DNA of 64,000 nt from Leucobacter edaphi (GTDB lineage Bacteria; Actinomycetota; Actinomycetes; Actinomycetales; Microbacteriaceae). Shown here in pieces: positions 24,500-33,634 of the stretch. The DNA is taken from assembly GCF_016522535.1 (NCBI RefSeq), contig NZ_JAEHOI010000011.1, positions 357,340-421,339 on the forward strand. Reading direction: 5' to 3'. A model generated the notes under the pieces. The model was not told the DNA's origin. It made no database searches and saw only the letters and a list, made by a program, of their open reading frames with translations. A program made the position numbers and the translations under genes. Numbering within the stretch: position 1 is the stretch's first letter; each line of letters opens with the position of its first letter.

Positions 24500-26233
24500 G
24501 TGGTCGCGACTCCAGTTGAAGCAGTTTGGGTTTGGTACTACGGCGGTTCAACCCAGAAGTGGACGTACGGTCGGTTTGGGACAGAAGATGGATTCACAAA
24601 AGACCATCTCCAGATCGCGGGTCCTGCAGGTGAGGTGGTAGAGAACCTCTACGGGCTCCGACAAGCTTCTGGACAGTCGCACAGCTTGACAATTAAGTGG
24701 CCTGGTGGGCAGGTAGCCGGCTCCTTTTATTGGTCTTCTGGACGCTTCGTCCTCCGTTGGAACCGCGTAAAAGGGGCCAATTTGCCGTGGAGCGCCCCCG
24801 AACCTTGGCGGATGAGGTCAAATTCGAATGCTGCAGCACCGAGCCCGTTGATTGGAAACGGGGCGGCCACAACGGCAGCGGATGCGAAGGCCGCAATCGA
24901 CCAATTCAATGCAAGCAATCCGGACGCATACTTGGTTGCCGTTAAGTTGCGGGGGGAAGACGATGTCCTTCACGTCCGTTCCTACCTACGGACACCCCCT
25001 GCGGGAATGGACTACGCAAGCACCGACCTTCTCCCTGAATTTGTTGAACGACTCGTCAACAAGATGGGACGAAAGGCCACTTGCCTGGGGACGGAAATCC
25101 CAGACGCGTCCGTAGACGACGACGTGCAGGGTGCTCTTGATCGCCTCGAGGAGAACCCGAATCTTCTGCTTATCGGCCCACCCGGTACAGGCAAGTCGGT
25201 GTTACTCGACAAGCTTGCTCGTCACATCGAGAAGCCGGGCATTGGTGTCCTGTTTGATCCAGACGAGACCTACGCAGCATGGTCGGATTCGGCAGAATCC
25301 GCGGAGCCCGGAAAAGCATCCACTGTCGTCTTTCATCCGAGCTACACGTATGACAACCTCGTTGTTGGTCTCCTTCCCAAGGTGAAAGGTAACGCCGTCT
25401 CAGTGGGCGTAACCACAGGTCCGCTTGTAAATCTTGCTCAGTACGCCTCGAACGGGCGCCGTGCTCTTCTCGTCTTGGATGAATTCAATAGAGGGAATGC
25501 AGCGGCAATTCTCGGAGATACGCTAGCTTTGCTCGACAAAGACAAGCGGGACGTAGCACAGGTGGAACTCCCCTCCTTCGGGCTTCCGCTTGAGGTGCCG
25601 AGCGAGTTCGGTGCCGACGGTGAAACAATGATTGATACACGGCTCACGCTGCCGAAGACACTTTGGATTGTCGCGGCGATGAACTCGAGTGACCGAAGTG
25701 TTGCGCCCCTTGATGCTGCGCTCCGACGGCGTTTCTCAATCGTTGAAATCATGCCCAGCTACAAAGTCTTGTCTGAACAGCTGATGGCAAATCCAGATGC
25801 CGACCTTGACGCGGATTGGCAGCATTGGACAACGAGCTCCGTTGCTCAACTCGCCGTGACTCTTCTCAAGAGACTGAATGAGCGAATTGAAGCCTCGCTA
25901 GGACGTGATTTCACGCTTGGCCACTCGAACTTCTGGAGTGTCGGCGGTGCGTCAAGTACAGAAGCACTCGCCTCCCTTGCAAATGCGTGGGATATGCGGA
26001 TTGTTCAGACCCTTAGGCTTGCACTTCAGGACGATGAAGACACGCTTTCGTTCATCTTGAGGGCGGGGCAGCAGTCCGAGACAGTCAGCGCCGCTCAGAC
26101 TCGCGCCGCATATTGGGGGCAAACAAACCCTGCATTCGAACAGTATGCTCGACCTCGACTTGAGTTCAATATGTTGAGCGAACTCGGCACGTTTGAACAG
26201 CTCACTGAGCTGAAACGTCTCGCTGGAGCGTAG
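24500..26233 (+). CDS. McrB-like AAA+ GTPase of restriction system
   Basis: A 577-aa motor subunit. Residues 1-100 form a beta-rich domain of unknown type (WYYGGSTQKWTYGRFGTEDG), likely the DNA-recognition part. The AAA+ core has Walker A GPPGTGKS (226-233), the McrB-typical HPSYTYDNLVVGLLP (279-293), Walker B LLVLDEFNR (323-331), the McrB signature MNSSDRS (394-400, usually MNTADRS) and an arginine-rich ALRRRF (407-412). McrB proteins hydrolyse GTP and translocate DNA with McrC. Starts at GTG 24500 with GGAAGG upstream, and abuts mcrC (stop TAG followed directly by ATG). Confidence 0.9.
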   Translation: MVATPVEAVWVWYYGGSTQKWTYGRFGTEDGFTKDHLQIAGPAGEVVENLYGLRQASGQSHSLTIKWPGGQVAGSFYWSSGRFVLRWNRVKGANLPWSAPEPWRMRSNSNAAAPSPLIGNGAATTAADAKAAIDQFNASNPDAYLVAVKLRGEDDVLHVRSYLRTPPAGMDYASTDLLPEFVERLVNKMGRKATCLGTEIPDASVDDDVQGALDRLEENPNLLLIGPPGTGKSVLLDKLARHIEKPGIGVLFDPDETYAAWSDSAESAEPGKASTVVFHPSYTYDNLVVGLLPKVKGNAVSVGVTTGPLVNLAQYASNGRRALLVLDEFNRGNAAAILGDTLALLDKDKRDVAQVELPSFGLPLEVPSEFGADGETMIDTRLTLPKTLWIVAAMNSSDRSVAPLDAALRRRFSIVEIMPSYKVLSEQLMANPDADLDADWQHWTTSSVAQLAVTLLKRLNERIEASLGRDFTLGHSNFWSVGGASSTEALASLANAWDMRIVQTLRLALQDDEDTLSFILRAGQQSETVSAAQTRAAYWGQTNPAFEQYARPRLEFNMLSELGTFEQLTELKRLAGA

Positions 26234-27493
26234 ATGAACTCCCGATTGACCCTTACTGAGCATGTCGAGGCATCGCTTCCAGATGCGATCGCCAGAGAAG
26301 TCTATGATGCAGTACAGGGGCTATCCGGAGTACTCAAGCCGCGCAGGCCCCAGATCGCTCGCCAAGGCTCAACTGTAGAGGTGAAAAACCTAATCGGATC
26401 CGTGCGGTTAGCAAACGGAAGTATATTGCAGGTTGACCCCAAGATCTCAGGTCTGGACTCTTGGCCTGAGGCAGCAGTCCAGCTGTTAACAAGCACTTCG
26501 CGAATCTCGGTTACTGGATCTCAGCGGTCATCCCAAGGGGAAAGCCACACGGATTTGACCGCCATGATTGCGTTTGAATTTGAGCGCAGGCTTTCTACGG
26601 CGTTGAAGAAGGACGGGCCAGTTGAGATCTTTGAACGTCGCAGGCACGTCTCCCGGCGGATAGATGGACATCTGAATGTCGGCGCGTACACGCGTCGTCT
26701 ATGGCGTGACCCAGTTTCGTTTCCGATAGATCGCGACGAGCTAACAATTGAGAATGACTTTGCGCGGGGATTGTCAATTGTTTCTAGGGTCTTACGTCGG
26801 TCAGTTCCCAGTTCGTCTCTCGCGTCAAAGCTTCGGAGGTTAGAGTCAGAGGTTGTACCGGGCATTGCACTTCCGTCATTCTTGAATCCGGCAGTCGCAA
26901 ACCTGCGGTTACCCTCCCAGTGGTCTAACTACCGACCTGCTTGGGACATTGCGGCGGCCATTCTACGGAACAAATCAGTTGTGAATGACCCCGGCCACTC
27001 TGTTGGACTCGAGGTGGCGGTTGAGCCGTGGCCACTCTTAGAAACGCTGCTGGAGCGAGTATTGAGCGCCGTTGAGCGTACGCCCGCCGCGGCTCTCCAA
27101 ATGAGAAAGAAGAAGAACTATCCCCTTCTGCAGCACGGAAGTTCTGTAGCAGGCTGGGTGGTGCCAGACGGAGTGCTTCAGCGCACAGATGGTTCAGTGG
27201 CCGCTTCATTCGAAGCAAAATACACCTCTCCGAAAGAGCATCCTCAGGAGTCGCATCGCTACCAAGCACTTAGTACGGCTGCCGTACTCCGCGCTCCAGT
27301 GGCAGTAATCGTCTATCCGGGCAGACAAGCCCCGAAGCTATACTCCGTTGAAGGATTTAACCGACAGCCAGCAGTCCTGGCCACGGTCGGGCTTGACCTA
27401 TACGGTTACTCGAGGTTCTCTGACGAAAAAGTTCGTGCAGAAGGATTGCTGCAACTTCTTACCCAAGCTGAACTGCTCCTACCGAATGCGTGA
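26234..27493 (+). CDS. McrC-like PD-(D/E)xK nuclease subunit
   Basis: A 419-aa McrC/5-methylcytosine restriction family protein. The N-terminal beta-rich part (about 35-90: VEVKNLIGSVRLANGSILQV, DPKI) matches the McrC region that contacts McrB. The C-terminal nuclease shows PDGVL (Asp312) and SFEAKY (Glu327, Lys329), the PD-(D/E)xK catalytic set. ATG follows the mcrB stop with no gap. Its end is only 13 bp from the left end of an intact IS, which did not damage it. Together with McrB it should cleave DNA in a GTP-dependent way. Confidence 0.9.
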   Translation: MNSRLTLTEHVEASLPDAIAREVYDAVQGLSGVLKPRRPQIARQGSTVEVKNLIGSVRLANGSILQVDPKISGLDSWPEAAVQLLTSTSRISVTGSQRSSQGESHTDLTAMIAFEFERRLSTALKKDGPVEIFERRRHVSRRIDGHLNVGAYTRRLWRDPVSFPIDRDELTIENDFARGLSIVSRVLRRSVPSSSLASKLRRLESEVVPGIALPSFLNPAVANLRLPSQWSNYRPAWDIAAAILRNKSVVNDPGHSVGLEVAVEPWPLLETLLERVLSAVERTPAAALQMRKKKNYPLLQHGSSVAGWVVPDGVLQRTDGSVAASFEAKYTSPKEHPQESHRYQALSTAAVLRAPVAVIVYPGRQAPKLYSVEGFNRQPAVLATVGLDLYGYSRFSDEKVRAEGLLQLLTQAELLLPNA

Positions 27494-27572
27494 ATGCGCG
27501 ACGTAGGGGTCTGATGCACGTTTGGGTGACATTCAACATGGCTAGTTTCGGCTGGCCTGGAAGGATGAACCT

Positions 27573-27881
27573 ATGCCTCCTCGTTACCCGAAAGAGTTCC
27601 GTGATGACGTCATCCGGATCGCGGTAAATCGCGGCCCGGAAGTGACACTCGTGCAGATCGCGAAGGACTTCGGCATCCACGTCGGAACCCTCGATAAATG
27701 GCTTCGAGAGGAACGCGTCGAACAGGGCCAGAAACCCGGCGTGACCCGGTCTGAGAACGCTGAGCTGCGTGAGCTTCGTAAACGGAACAAGCTCCTTGAG
27801 CAAGAAGTGGAAGTGCTTCGTCGTGCGGCCGCGTATCTCTCGCAGGCGCATCTGCCGGGAAAAGTCTCTACCCGCTCGTGA
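27573..27881 (+). CDS. IS3-family transposase OrfA
   Basis: A 102-aa protein with HTH (RYPKEFRDDVIRIAVNRG, IAKDFGIHVGTLDKWLREE) and a heptad-rich coiled coil (ENAELRELRKRNKLLEQEVE, VLRRAAAYL). Its TGA overlaps the GTG start of orfB, the usual place for the frameshift that makes the OrfAB transposase in this family. Confidence 0.9.
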   Translation: MPPRYPKEFRDDVIRIAVNRGPEVTLVQIAKDFGIHVGTLDKWLREERVEQGQKPGVTRSENAELRELRKRNKLLEQEVEVLRRAAAYLSQAHLPGKVSTRS

Positions 27882-28741
27882 AAGGGCTCGCCAATGACGG
27901 GGTCCCTGTCGTGGTGTCGTGCCGGGTATTGAAGCTTTCCCGCCAGCCTTACTACCGCTGGCTCCGCAACCCAGTGACTGAGCGTGACCTTACGCAGGCG
28001 TATCGCGCGAACGCGCTCCACGACGCCCACCTTGAAGACCCCGAGTTCGGGTACCGGTTCCTCGCAGACGAAGCGAAGAGCCTCGGCGAGCAGATGGCTG
28101 ACAGAACTGCGTGGCGGCTTTGTCGTGATCAGCAGTGGTGGTCAGCGTTTGGGAAGAAGAAAGCCCGCGGGAAAGGCAGAAAGCCTGGCCCGCCCGTTCA
28201 TGACGACCTGGTGCAGCGCGAGTTCGTGGCCGCTGCGCCGAACGAGTTATGGCTTTCGGACATCACCGAGCATTGGACTGGTGAAGGCAAGCTCTATCTC
28301 TGCGCGGTGAAAGACGTCTTCTCCAACCGGATTGTCGGCTACTCCATCGACGCGCAAATGACCTCCTCGCTTGCGGTGACCGCGTTGAACAACGCCGTGC
28401 TTCGCCGCGGTGATGTCGCAGGGTGTGTGCTGCACACGGATCGTGGGTCTCAGTTTCGAAGCCGGAAACTACAGCGCGCTCTCCCCGGTCACAGGATGGC
28501 CGGCTCGATGGGGCGTGTGGGTGCTGCGGGCGACAACGCGGCTATGGAATCGTTCTTCAGCCTGCTCCAGAAGAACGTCCTGAATCGCAAGACCTGGGGC
28601 ACCCGAGACGAACTCCGGTCAGCAATCGTGGCATGGATCGAGCGCACCTATCATCGACGCCGCAGACAGGCCCGGTTGGGACGTTTGACGCCGATCGAAT
28701 ACGAGAGCATCATGAACAAACAGGTCGCACTCGCTGCTTAA
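27878..28741 (+). CDS. IS3-family transposase OrfB (integrase core)
   Basis: A 287-aa DDE transposase. HTH_21-like N-terminus (LSRQPYYRWLRNP), then the rve core: first Asp in ELWLSDITEHW, second in VLHTDRGSQFRS, Glu in NAAMESFFSLLQKNVL. The C-terminus is WIERTYHRRRRQARLGRLTP and IEYESIMNKQ. All catalytic residues are present. GTG start within the orfA stop. Confidence 0.92.
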   Translation: MKGLANDGVPVVVSCRVLKLSRQPYYRWLRNPVTERDLTQAYRANALHDAHLEDPEFGYRFLADEAKSLGEQMADRTAWRLCRDQQWWSAFGKKKARGKGRKPGPPVHDDLVQREFVAAAPNELWLSDITEHWTGEGKLYLCAVKDVFSNRIVGYSIDAQMTSSLAVTALNNAVLRRGDVAGCVLHTDRGSQFRSRKLQRALPGHRMAGSMGRVGAAGDNAAMESFFSLLQKNVLNRKTWGTRDELRSAIVAWIERTYHRRRRQARLGRLTPIEYESIMNKQVALAA

Positions 28742-28772
28742 CCAAACTGTCACCGAAACGTGCATCAGACCC

Positions 28773-29026
28773 AGCCGCCTCAGCGGCTCTGTGTAAGGGC
28801 AGACTTGTCGCTGTTGTATGCGCAGCTTGAGAACTGAACCGACCGGTGCGTCGCTGCGCAGTGGTTTCCCTTCAGGAGCATGTCCTAGCGCGTCAACTAA
28901 TGTTCTCTGCGACCGTGCTAGCTGGATTAACGGCCCATCAGCTTTCAGCCCCGAGACGCCGCCCTCGAATAGTTCGTTAGCTTCGGAGAAATCTACTGCT
29001 GCTTTGCGAGTATGAGCGGCGAGGCA
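28773..29026 (-). pseudogene. Possible gene remnant abutting the IS right end
   Basis: One minus-strand frame stays open from after a TAG at 29027-29029 into the IS end, about 84 codons, with protein-like content (KAAVDFSEANELFEGGVSGL, LIQLARSQRTLVDALG). It has no start codon and is cut by the IS at 28772. I do not recognise the family. It may be the scrap of a gene lost when the island formed, or chance. The rest of 28773-29104 shows nothing else. Confidence 0.35.
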
Positions 29027-29104
29027 CTATGTACCTGGCGCGACCAGCATCACTGCGACCGAACCGCATCACGAAAGAAAGCCATAGCTACCGCTGTGTC
29101 GAAA

Positions 29105-29138
29105 GAAAAAGTTCCTCCCGCGTTTCCGCGGGAGGAAC
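29105..29138 (-). terminator. Strong rho-independent terminator after tRNA-Pro
   Basis: GTTCCTCCCGCG (29111-29122) and CGCGGGAGGAAC (29127-29138) form a perfect 12-bp stem with a 4-base loop. On the minus strand it is followed by TTTTTCTTTC (29101-29110). Lies 57 bp downstream of the tRNA 3' end. Confidence 0.93.
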
Positions 29139-29194
29139 AGATCCATCTTCTAATGCCATTCTTATTCAGTCCAAAGGTTTGAATAAGCCTGTAT

Positions 29195-29271
<77 letters not shown>

Positions 29272-29419
29272 TTGTGTTCCGCGGTTCCCCGGAGGGCGCC
29301 GCCGAAGCAACCCCTCTATCCTACCCATATTTCTGGCCGCCGGTGACCACGGGGCCGGTCGGGCGCGCCGCGCCTCGCCGGCCCCGCGGAAACCGCGGCG
29401 GATCGGGAGAGAAGAGAAG

Positions 29420-30196
29420 CTAGAGCACGCTTTGCAGGAACCCGCGGGTGCGGGCGTGCTGCGGGTTGTCGACGAGCGAGGCAGGATCGCCGGCCTCGAC
29501 GACGACGCCGCCGTCCATGAATACGATCTGGTCGGCGACCTCGCGGGCGAAACCGATCTCGTGGGTGACGACGATCATCGTCATGCCCTCCATCGCGAGT
29601 TCCTTCATCACGTCGAGCACTTCGCCGACGAGCTCGGGGTCGAGCGCGGAGGTGGGCTCATCGAACAGCATGAGCTTCGGTTTCATGGCGAGGGCGCGGG
29701 CGATCGCGACGCGCTGCTGCTGTCCGCCCGAGAGCTGCGACGGGTAGTGGTCGGCCCAGGCGGCGAGGCCGACGCGTTCGAGCAGCCTGCGCGCTTCGGC
29801 GACGGCGTCGGCGCGGTTCTTCTTCGACACGATGAGCGGCGCCTCGACGATGTTTTCGAGGGCGGTCTTGTGCGGGAAGAGATTGAACCGCTGGAACACC
29901 ATGCCGATCGAGCGGCGCTGCCGCGCGATCTCCTTCGGGTGCATCTCCCGCAGGTGCTGCCCCTCAGGGCGGTAGCCGATCACGTCGCCGTCAACCATGA
30001 TCCGTCCACCGTCGATGGTCTCCAGGTGGTTGACGCATCGGAGGAGGGTGGATTTGCCCGATCCGGACGGCCCGAGGAGCACGGTCACCTGCCCCTCGTG
30101 CACGTCCATCGTGATGCCCTTCAGCACCTCGAGGTCGCCGAAGTGCTTGCGCACCCCGCGGATCTGCACGAGCGCGGTTTCGCTGAGTTCAGCCAC
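29420..30196 (-). CDS. Polar amino-acid ABC transporter ATP-binding protein
   Basis: A 258-aa GlnQ-type ATPase. Walker [11 protein letters not shown] loop [16 protein letters not shown], signature [15 protein letters not shown], Walker [17 protein letters not shown], switch His in VVTHEIGFA. It overlaps the permease gene by 8 bp and is the last gene of the operon SBP-permease-ATPase. Energises uptake of a polar amino acid across the cytoplasmic membrane. Confidence 0.95.
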   Translation of the reverse strand: MAELSETALVQIRGVRKHFGDLEVLKGITMDVHEGQVTVLLGPSGSGKSTLLRCVNHLETIDGGRIMVDGDVIGYRPEGQHLREMHPKEIARQRRSIGMVFQRFNLFPHKTALENIVEAPLIVSKKNRADAVAEARRLLERVGLAAWADHYPSQLSGGQQQRVAIARALAMKPKLMLFDEPTSALDPELVGEVLDVMKELAMEGMTMIVVTHEIGFAREVADQIVFMDGGVVVEAGDPASLVDNPQHARTRGFLQSVL

Positions 30197-31157
30197 GACG
30201 CTCCCCCTTCTTCTTACCGCCGCCGAGCTGCACGGCGATCGCCCCGGTCATGTCCTTCGCCTTCTGCAGCGTCGACACTGGCGCGTTGCGCTCCACGCCG
30301 CGCCCGAAGTAGCGCTCGAGGTAGTGCTGCGGGATCGACAGCAGCGACACGATGATCAGGTACCAGATACTCACCACGATCAGGAGTTCCACCTGTTTGA
30401 GGTTCTGCGCGGAGATCTGCGTCGCCCGCGTGTACACCTCCATGACGGCGATCAGGGAGAGCAGCGAGGTGTTCTTGATCATCGAGATGAGCTCGTTGCC
30501 GAGCGGCGGGATGATCACGCGCATCGCCTGCGGGAGCAGGATCCGGACGAAGGTTTCGAGCGGGCTCATGCCGAGCGAGGCCGCGGCTTCTTTCTGCCCG
30601 GAATCGACGGACAGCATTCCGGATCGAACGATCTCCGCCGAGTACGCCGCCTCGTTGAGCGTGAGCGCGATGATGCCCGCGACGAACGCGCTGAGCAGGG
30701 AGTTCGTGTCGACCTGCCAGAACACGACGTCGGTGAACGGGATCCCGAGCGTGATCTTCTCGAAGATGAGGCCGAAGTAGCCCCAGATCACGATCTGCAC
30801 GAGCAACGGCGTGCCGCGGAACAACCACACGTAGAACGAGGAGAACGCGACCGCGATGGGGTTGCTGGAGAGGCGCATCGCGGCGAGGATCACGGCAAGG
30901 ACGGTCGAGATGATCATCGAGATCGCCGTCACCACGAGGGTCACGCCGACGCCGGCGATGATCTCCGAATTGAACATGAACTTCCCGACGATCGAGTAGT
31001 CAATGTTCTTGTTCGTCCACAGCGCCTGGATCACCCAGGCGGCGAAGAGGAGGAGCACGGCCGCCCAGATCCAACGGCCGGGGCGCCGGAGCGGGAGCGC
31101 CTCGATGTCGAAGCGCCGGTCCTCTCCGGTCCCCACGGTTGAGGTGGTGGTCGTCAT
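30189..31157 (-). CDS. Polar amino-acid ABC transporter permease
   Basis: A 322-aa HisM/GlnP-type permease. N-terminal cytosolic tail, one extra helix ([19 protein letters not shown]), then the core with the [11 protein letters not shown] loop and the coupling segment [20 protein letters not shown] (EAA motif). ATG 31157 (MTTTTSTVG) is chosen over a far-upstream frame that is shadow of the binding-protein gene. It lies 2 bp after that gene. Confidence 0.93.
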   Translation of the reverse strand: MTTTTSTVGTGEDRRFDIEALPLRRPGRWIWAAVLLLFAAWVIQALWTNKNIDYSIVGKFMFNSEIIAGVGVTLVVTAISMIISTVLAVILAAMRLSSNPIAVAFSSFYVWLFRGTPLLVQIVIWGYFGLIFEKITLGIPFTDVVFWQVDTNSLLSAFVAGIIALTLNEAAYSAEIVRSGMLSVDSGQKEAAASLGMSPLETFVRILLPQAMRVIIPPLGNELISMIKNTSLLSLIAVMEVYTRATQISAQNLKQVELLIVVSIWYLIIVSLLSIPQHYLERYFGRGVERNAPVSTLQKAKDMTGAIAVQLGGGKKKGERRG

Positions 31158-31159
31158 GG

Positions 31160-32098
31160 TTAGCCCTGGGCCGCCGTCGACGCGCCGTTCACGATCGCCT
31201 TGTCGGTCGCGAAGGAGTCGAGGTTGTGCTTCTTGAGGATGTCGGCGTAGACGCCCTCGTCGATGAGCGACTGCATGGCGAGGCGCAGCGCCTCGGTCAG
31301 CGCCTCGTTCTCCTTGAGCGTGCCGATGCCCGTGTACACGGGGTTGATACCGGCGGGGTTCTTCGGATCGTTGATCATCTCGAAGTCCTTGCCGTCGCCC
31401 GCGGTCGCGACCGTGTAGGCGGCGACGGGCGAGTCGACGGGGTACGCGACGACGCGGCCGGCCTTGAGCGCGGTCTGCGGGTCCTGCGCGGTGGGGAGCT
31501 GCTGCACCTTGACCTCGCCCTTGCCGTCGGCCTTGCAGGTCTTCGACAGGTCGGTGAGGAGTTCGAGCTGCGCGCTCGATTTCTGCACGGCCACGTTCTT
31601 TCCGCACAGGTCGTCGATGGACTTGATCCCCTCGGGGTTGCCCTTCTTCACGACGATCGAGAAGCCCGCGTAGATTTCCTCGACGAAGTTGAGGGTCTTC
31701 TCGCGCTCGACGGTGTCGTTCATGCCCGACATGATGATGTCGAACTTCTTCGCCTGCAGCGACGGGATCACGGTCTCAAATGCCTGATGGGAGATGACGA
31801 TCTTGACGCCGAGCTTCTCGCCGAGTGCCTGCGCGAGGTCGGGATCGAGGCCGACCTGCTTCTCGCCTTCCAGGAGGATGAACGGCGCGTAGGGGATGCC
31901 AGCGGCGGCCTTGATCTGGCCGGCGTCGCGGATCGACTTCGGCAGCGCGGCCTCAGCGGCCTTGTCGACGCCGGAGGTGAGCTTCGGTGCGTCGTCGGCG
32001 GGCGCGGAGGATCCGCCGCCGTCGGAGCCGGAGCAGGCGGTGAGTCCGAGCATTGCGGCGAGCGCGGCTGCGGCGGTGATGCGGGCGATCTTCTTCAT
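31160..32098 (-). CDS. Polar amino-acid ABC transporter substrate-binding lipoprotein
   Basis: A 312-aa exported receptor. MKKIARITAAAALAAMLGLT then AC: lipobox LGLTAC with Cys about 22. SBP_bac_3 features include GLDPDLAQALGEKLG, DIIMSGMNDTVEREK and KKGNPEGIKSIDDLCG. ATG 32098 with GAGGAA upstream. Paralogue of the truncated gene at the left edge of the window. First gene of its operon, 149 bp downstream of a LysA-like decarboxylase gene, hinting that a basic amino acid or diaminopimelate-like compound could be the substrate (inference). Confidence 0.94.
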   Translation of the reverse strand: MKKIARITAAAALAAMLGLTACSGSDGGGSSAPADDAPKLTSGVDKAAEAALPKSIRDAGQIKAAAGIPYAPFILLEGEKQVGLDPDLAQALGEKLGVKIVISHQAFETVIPSLQAKKFDIIMSGMNDTVEREKTLNFVEEIYAGFSIVVKKGNPEGIKSIDDLCGKNVAVQKSSAQLELLTDLSKTCKADGKGEVKVQQLPTAQDPQTALKAGRVVAYPVDSPVAAYTVATAGDGKDFEMINDPKNPAGINPVYTGIGTLKENEALTEALRLAMQSLIDEGVYADILKKHNLDSFATDKAIVNGASTAAQG

Positions 32099-32246
32099 GG
32101 GTTCCTCTTCCTCGGGGAATGGGTGCGGCCGGGGCCGCTGATGGCAAGTGGTGGATTGGGTGTGGACGGAAAGTGTGTGGGCGGGAAGTTGTGGGGGCCG
32201 GATCGCGAGGCGGCAAGATCGCGAGGCGGGCCGATCCGGATGCGGA

Positions 32247-33551
32247 TCAGGGCCGCGAGGCCCAGTTCTCCTCCCCCGGTCCGACGTGGTGGCCGAGGAA
32301 CTCGGCATACGTCTGGCGGCGCACCGCGAGGCGGCTCTCGCCGTCGCGGCAGAACACGACGGCGGGCTTGAGCGCCCCGTTGTAGTTGTTGGAGAGCGTG
32401 TAGCCGTACGCGCCGGTCGCGGCGAGCACGATCGTGTCTCCCGTCGCCGGCGCGGCGAGGCGCGCCTGATTGACGAGCAGATCCCCCGATTCGCACTGGC
32501 GTCCGACGAGCTGGGCGGTCGTGTCGGGCTGGGCGTCGGCGCGGTTGGCAACGATGGGCGTGAACTCCATGTTCATGAGCGCCACGTTCATCTGGTCGGC
32601 GAGGCCGCCGTTGACGGCGACGAAGGTCTCCCCCGTGCGCTTCACGTTGTTCACCTGATAGGCGGTCATTCCCGAGCGGGCGACGAGCGAGCGGCCCGGC
32701 TCGATGATGAGCTCGCTCCCCTCGGGGAGGATCCGGCGTGCCGCCGCGGTGATCGCGTCGAGGTAGGTGTCGAGCGCGGGCGCGTGGTGGTTCACGTTGT
32801 AGTCGACGCCGAGGCCGCCGCCGATGTTGTAGGTGGGGAATTCGCCGAGCTCGCGCACGGCCTCGACGGCGCGCTCGAACGGCTCGACCTCGAGCACCTG
32901 CGATCCGATGTGCAGGTGGAGCCCGATCACGTTGATGAACGGGTGATCCGCGAGGCGCTCGATGAGCTCCTTCGCCTGCGGGATCGGGAGGCCGAACTTC
33001 GACTTCGGGCCGCCGGTCGAGATCGCCTTCGGCACGCGCGGATCGACGCCGGGGATGATCCGCACCAGCACGTCCTGGGGCCGGTCGAGCAGGCGGGTGA
33101 GGCGCTCGACGTCGGCCTCACCGTCGATCACGATCGCGCCGATGCCGGCGTCAACGGCGAGCGCGAGCTCCTCCTCGCTCTTGGCGTTGCCGTGGAGGTG
33201 GATGCGCTCGGCGGGGGCGCCCGATTCGAGCGCGAGCAGCAGTTCGCCGGCACCCGCGACATCGATGGAAAGTCCCTCGTCGGCCGCAATTGCGTATGCG
33301 GCGAGCACCGGAAACGACTTGGACGCAAACGCGACCTGGCTGTTCGGCCAGCGCGCGGCGAGGCCCTCACGGTAGGCGCGCATGCGCTCGCGCAGCCCCT
33401 GCTCGTCGACGACGTAGAGCGGCGTGCCGTAGGTCTCGGCGAGCTCGGGGACCGAGCAGCCGCCCACCTCGAGCGTCCCGTCGGCGCGGACTGCCGCGTG
33501 CGTCGGGAAGATCCGTCGGAACTCCGGATCGTAGAACTCGCTCATTGCCAC
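32247..33551 (-). CDS. PLP-dependent fold-III decarboxylase, LysA-like
   Basis: A 434-aa alanine-racemase-fold decarboxylase, the meso-diaminopimelate (LysA), ornithine or arginine decarboxylase group. PLP lysine in VAFASKSF, HLHGNAKS, the barrel motif GLHLHIGSQ, glycine-rich YNIGGGLGV, phosphate-binding EPGRSLV, and CESGD carrying the active-site Cys. GTG 33551 is selected because AAGGAG lies seven bases upstream; the ATG two codons later is too far. Its head-to-head PucR neighbour and the downstream amino-acid importer suggest catabolic use rather than lysine synthesis, but LysA function is not excluded. Confidence 0.85.
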   Translation of the reverse strand: MAMSEFYDPEFRRIFPTHAAVRADGTLEVGGCSVPELAETYGTPLYVVDEQGLRERMRAYREGLAARWPNSQVAFASKSFPVLAAYAIAADEGLSIDVAGAGELLLALESGAPAERIHLHGNAKSEEELALAVDAGIGAIVIDGEADVERLTRLLDRPQDVLVRIIPGVDPRVPKAISTGGPKSKFGLPIPQAKELIERLADHPFINVIGLHLHIGSQVLEVEPFERAVEAVRELGEFPTYNIGGGLGVDYNVNHHAPALDTYLDAITAAARRILPEGSELIIEPGRSLVARSGMTAYQVNNVKRTGETFVAVNGGLADQMNVALMNMEFTPIVANRADAQPDTTAQLVGRQCESGDLLVNQARLAAPATGDTIVLAATGAYGYTLSNNYNGALKPAVVFCRDGESRLAVRRQTYAEFLGHHVGPGEENWASRP

Positions 33552-33634
33552 TTGACCACTCCTTTGTCGGTGTACTCATCGACTGTAGAAAGCGGTGTGC
33601 CCAGACTTGTTATCGAATCCGATAATCTTTCGCC

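Larger units (their letters stand above)
27507..28772 (+). mobile_element. Intact IS3-family insertion sequence
   Basis: A 1266-bp element. The left end GGGTCTGATGCACGTTTGGG and the inverse of the right end agree at 26 of the first 28 positions. It carries overlapping orfA and orfB with complete DDE residues, so it may be active. No 3-4 bp direct repeat flanks it (tag on the left, agc on the right), suggesting a rearrangement since insertion. Confidence 0.9.
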
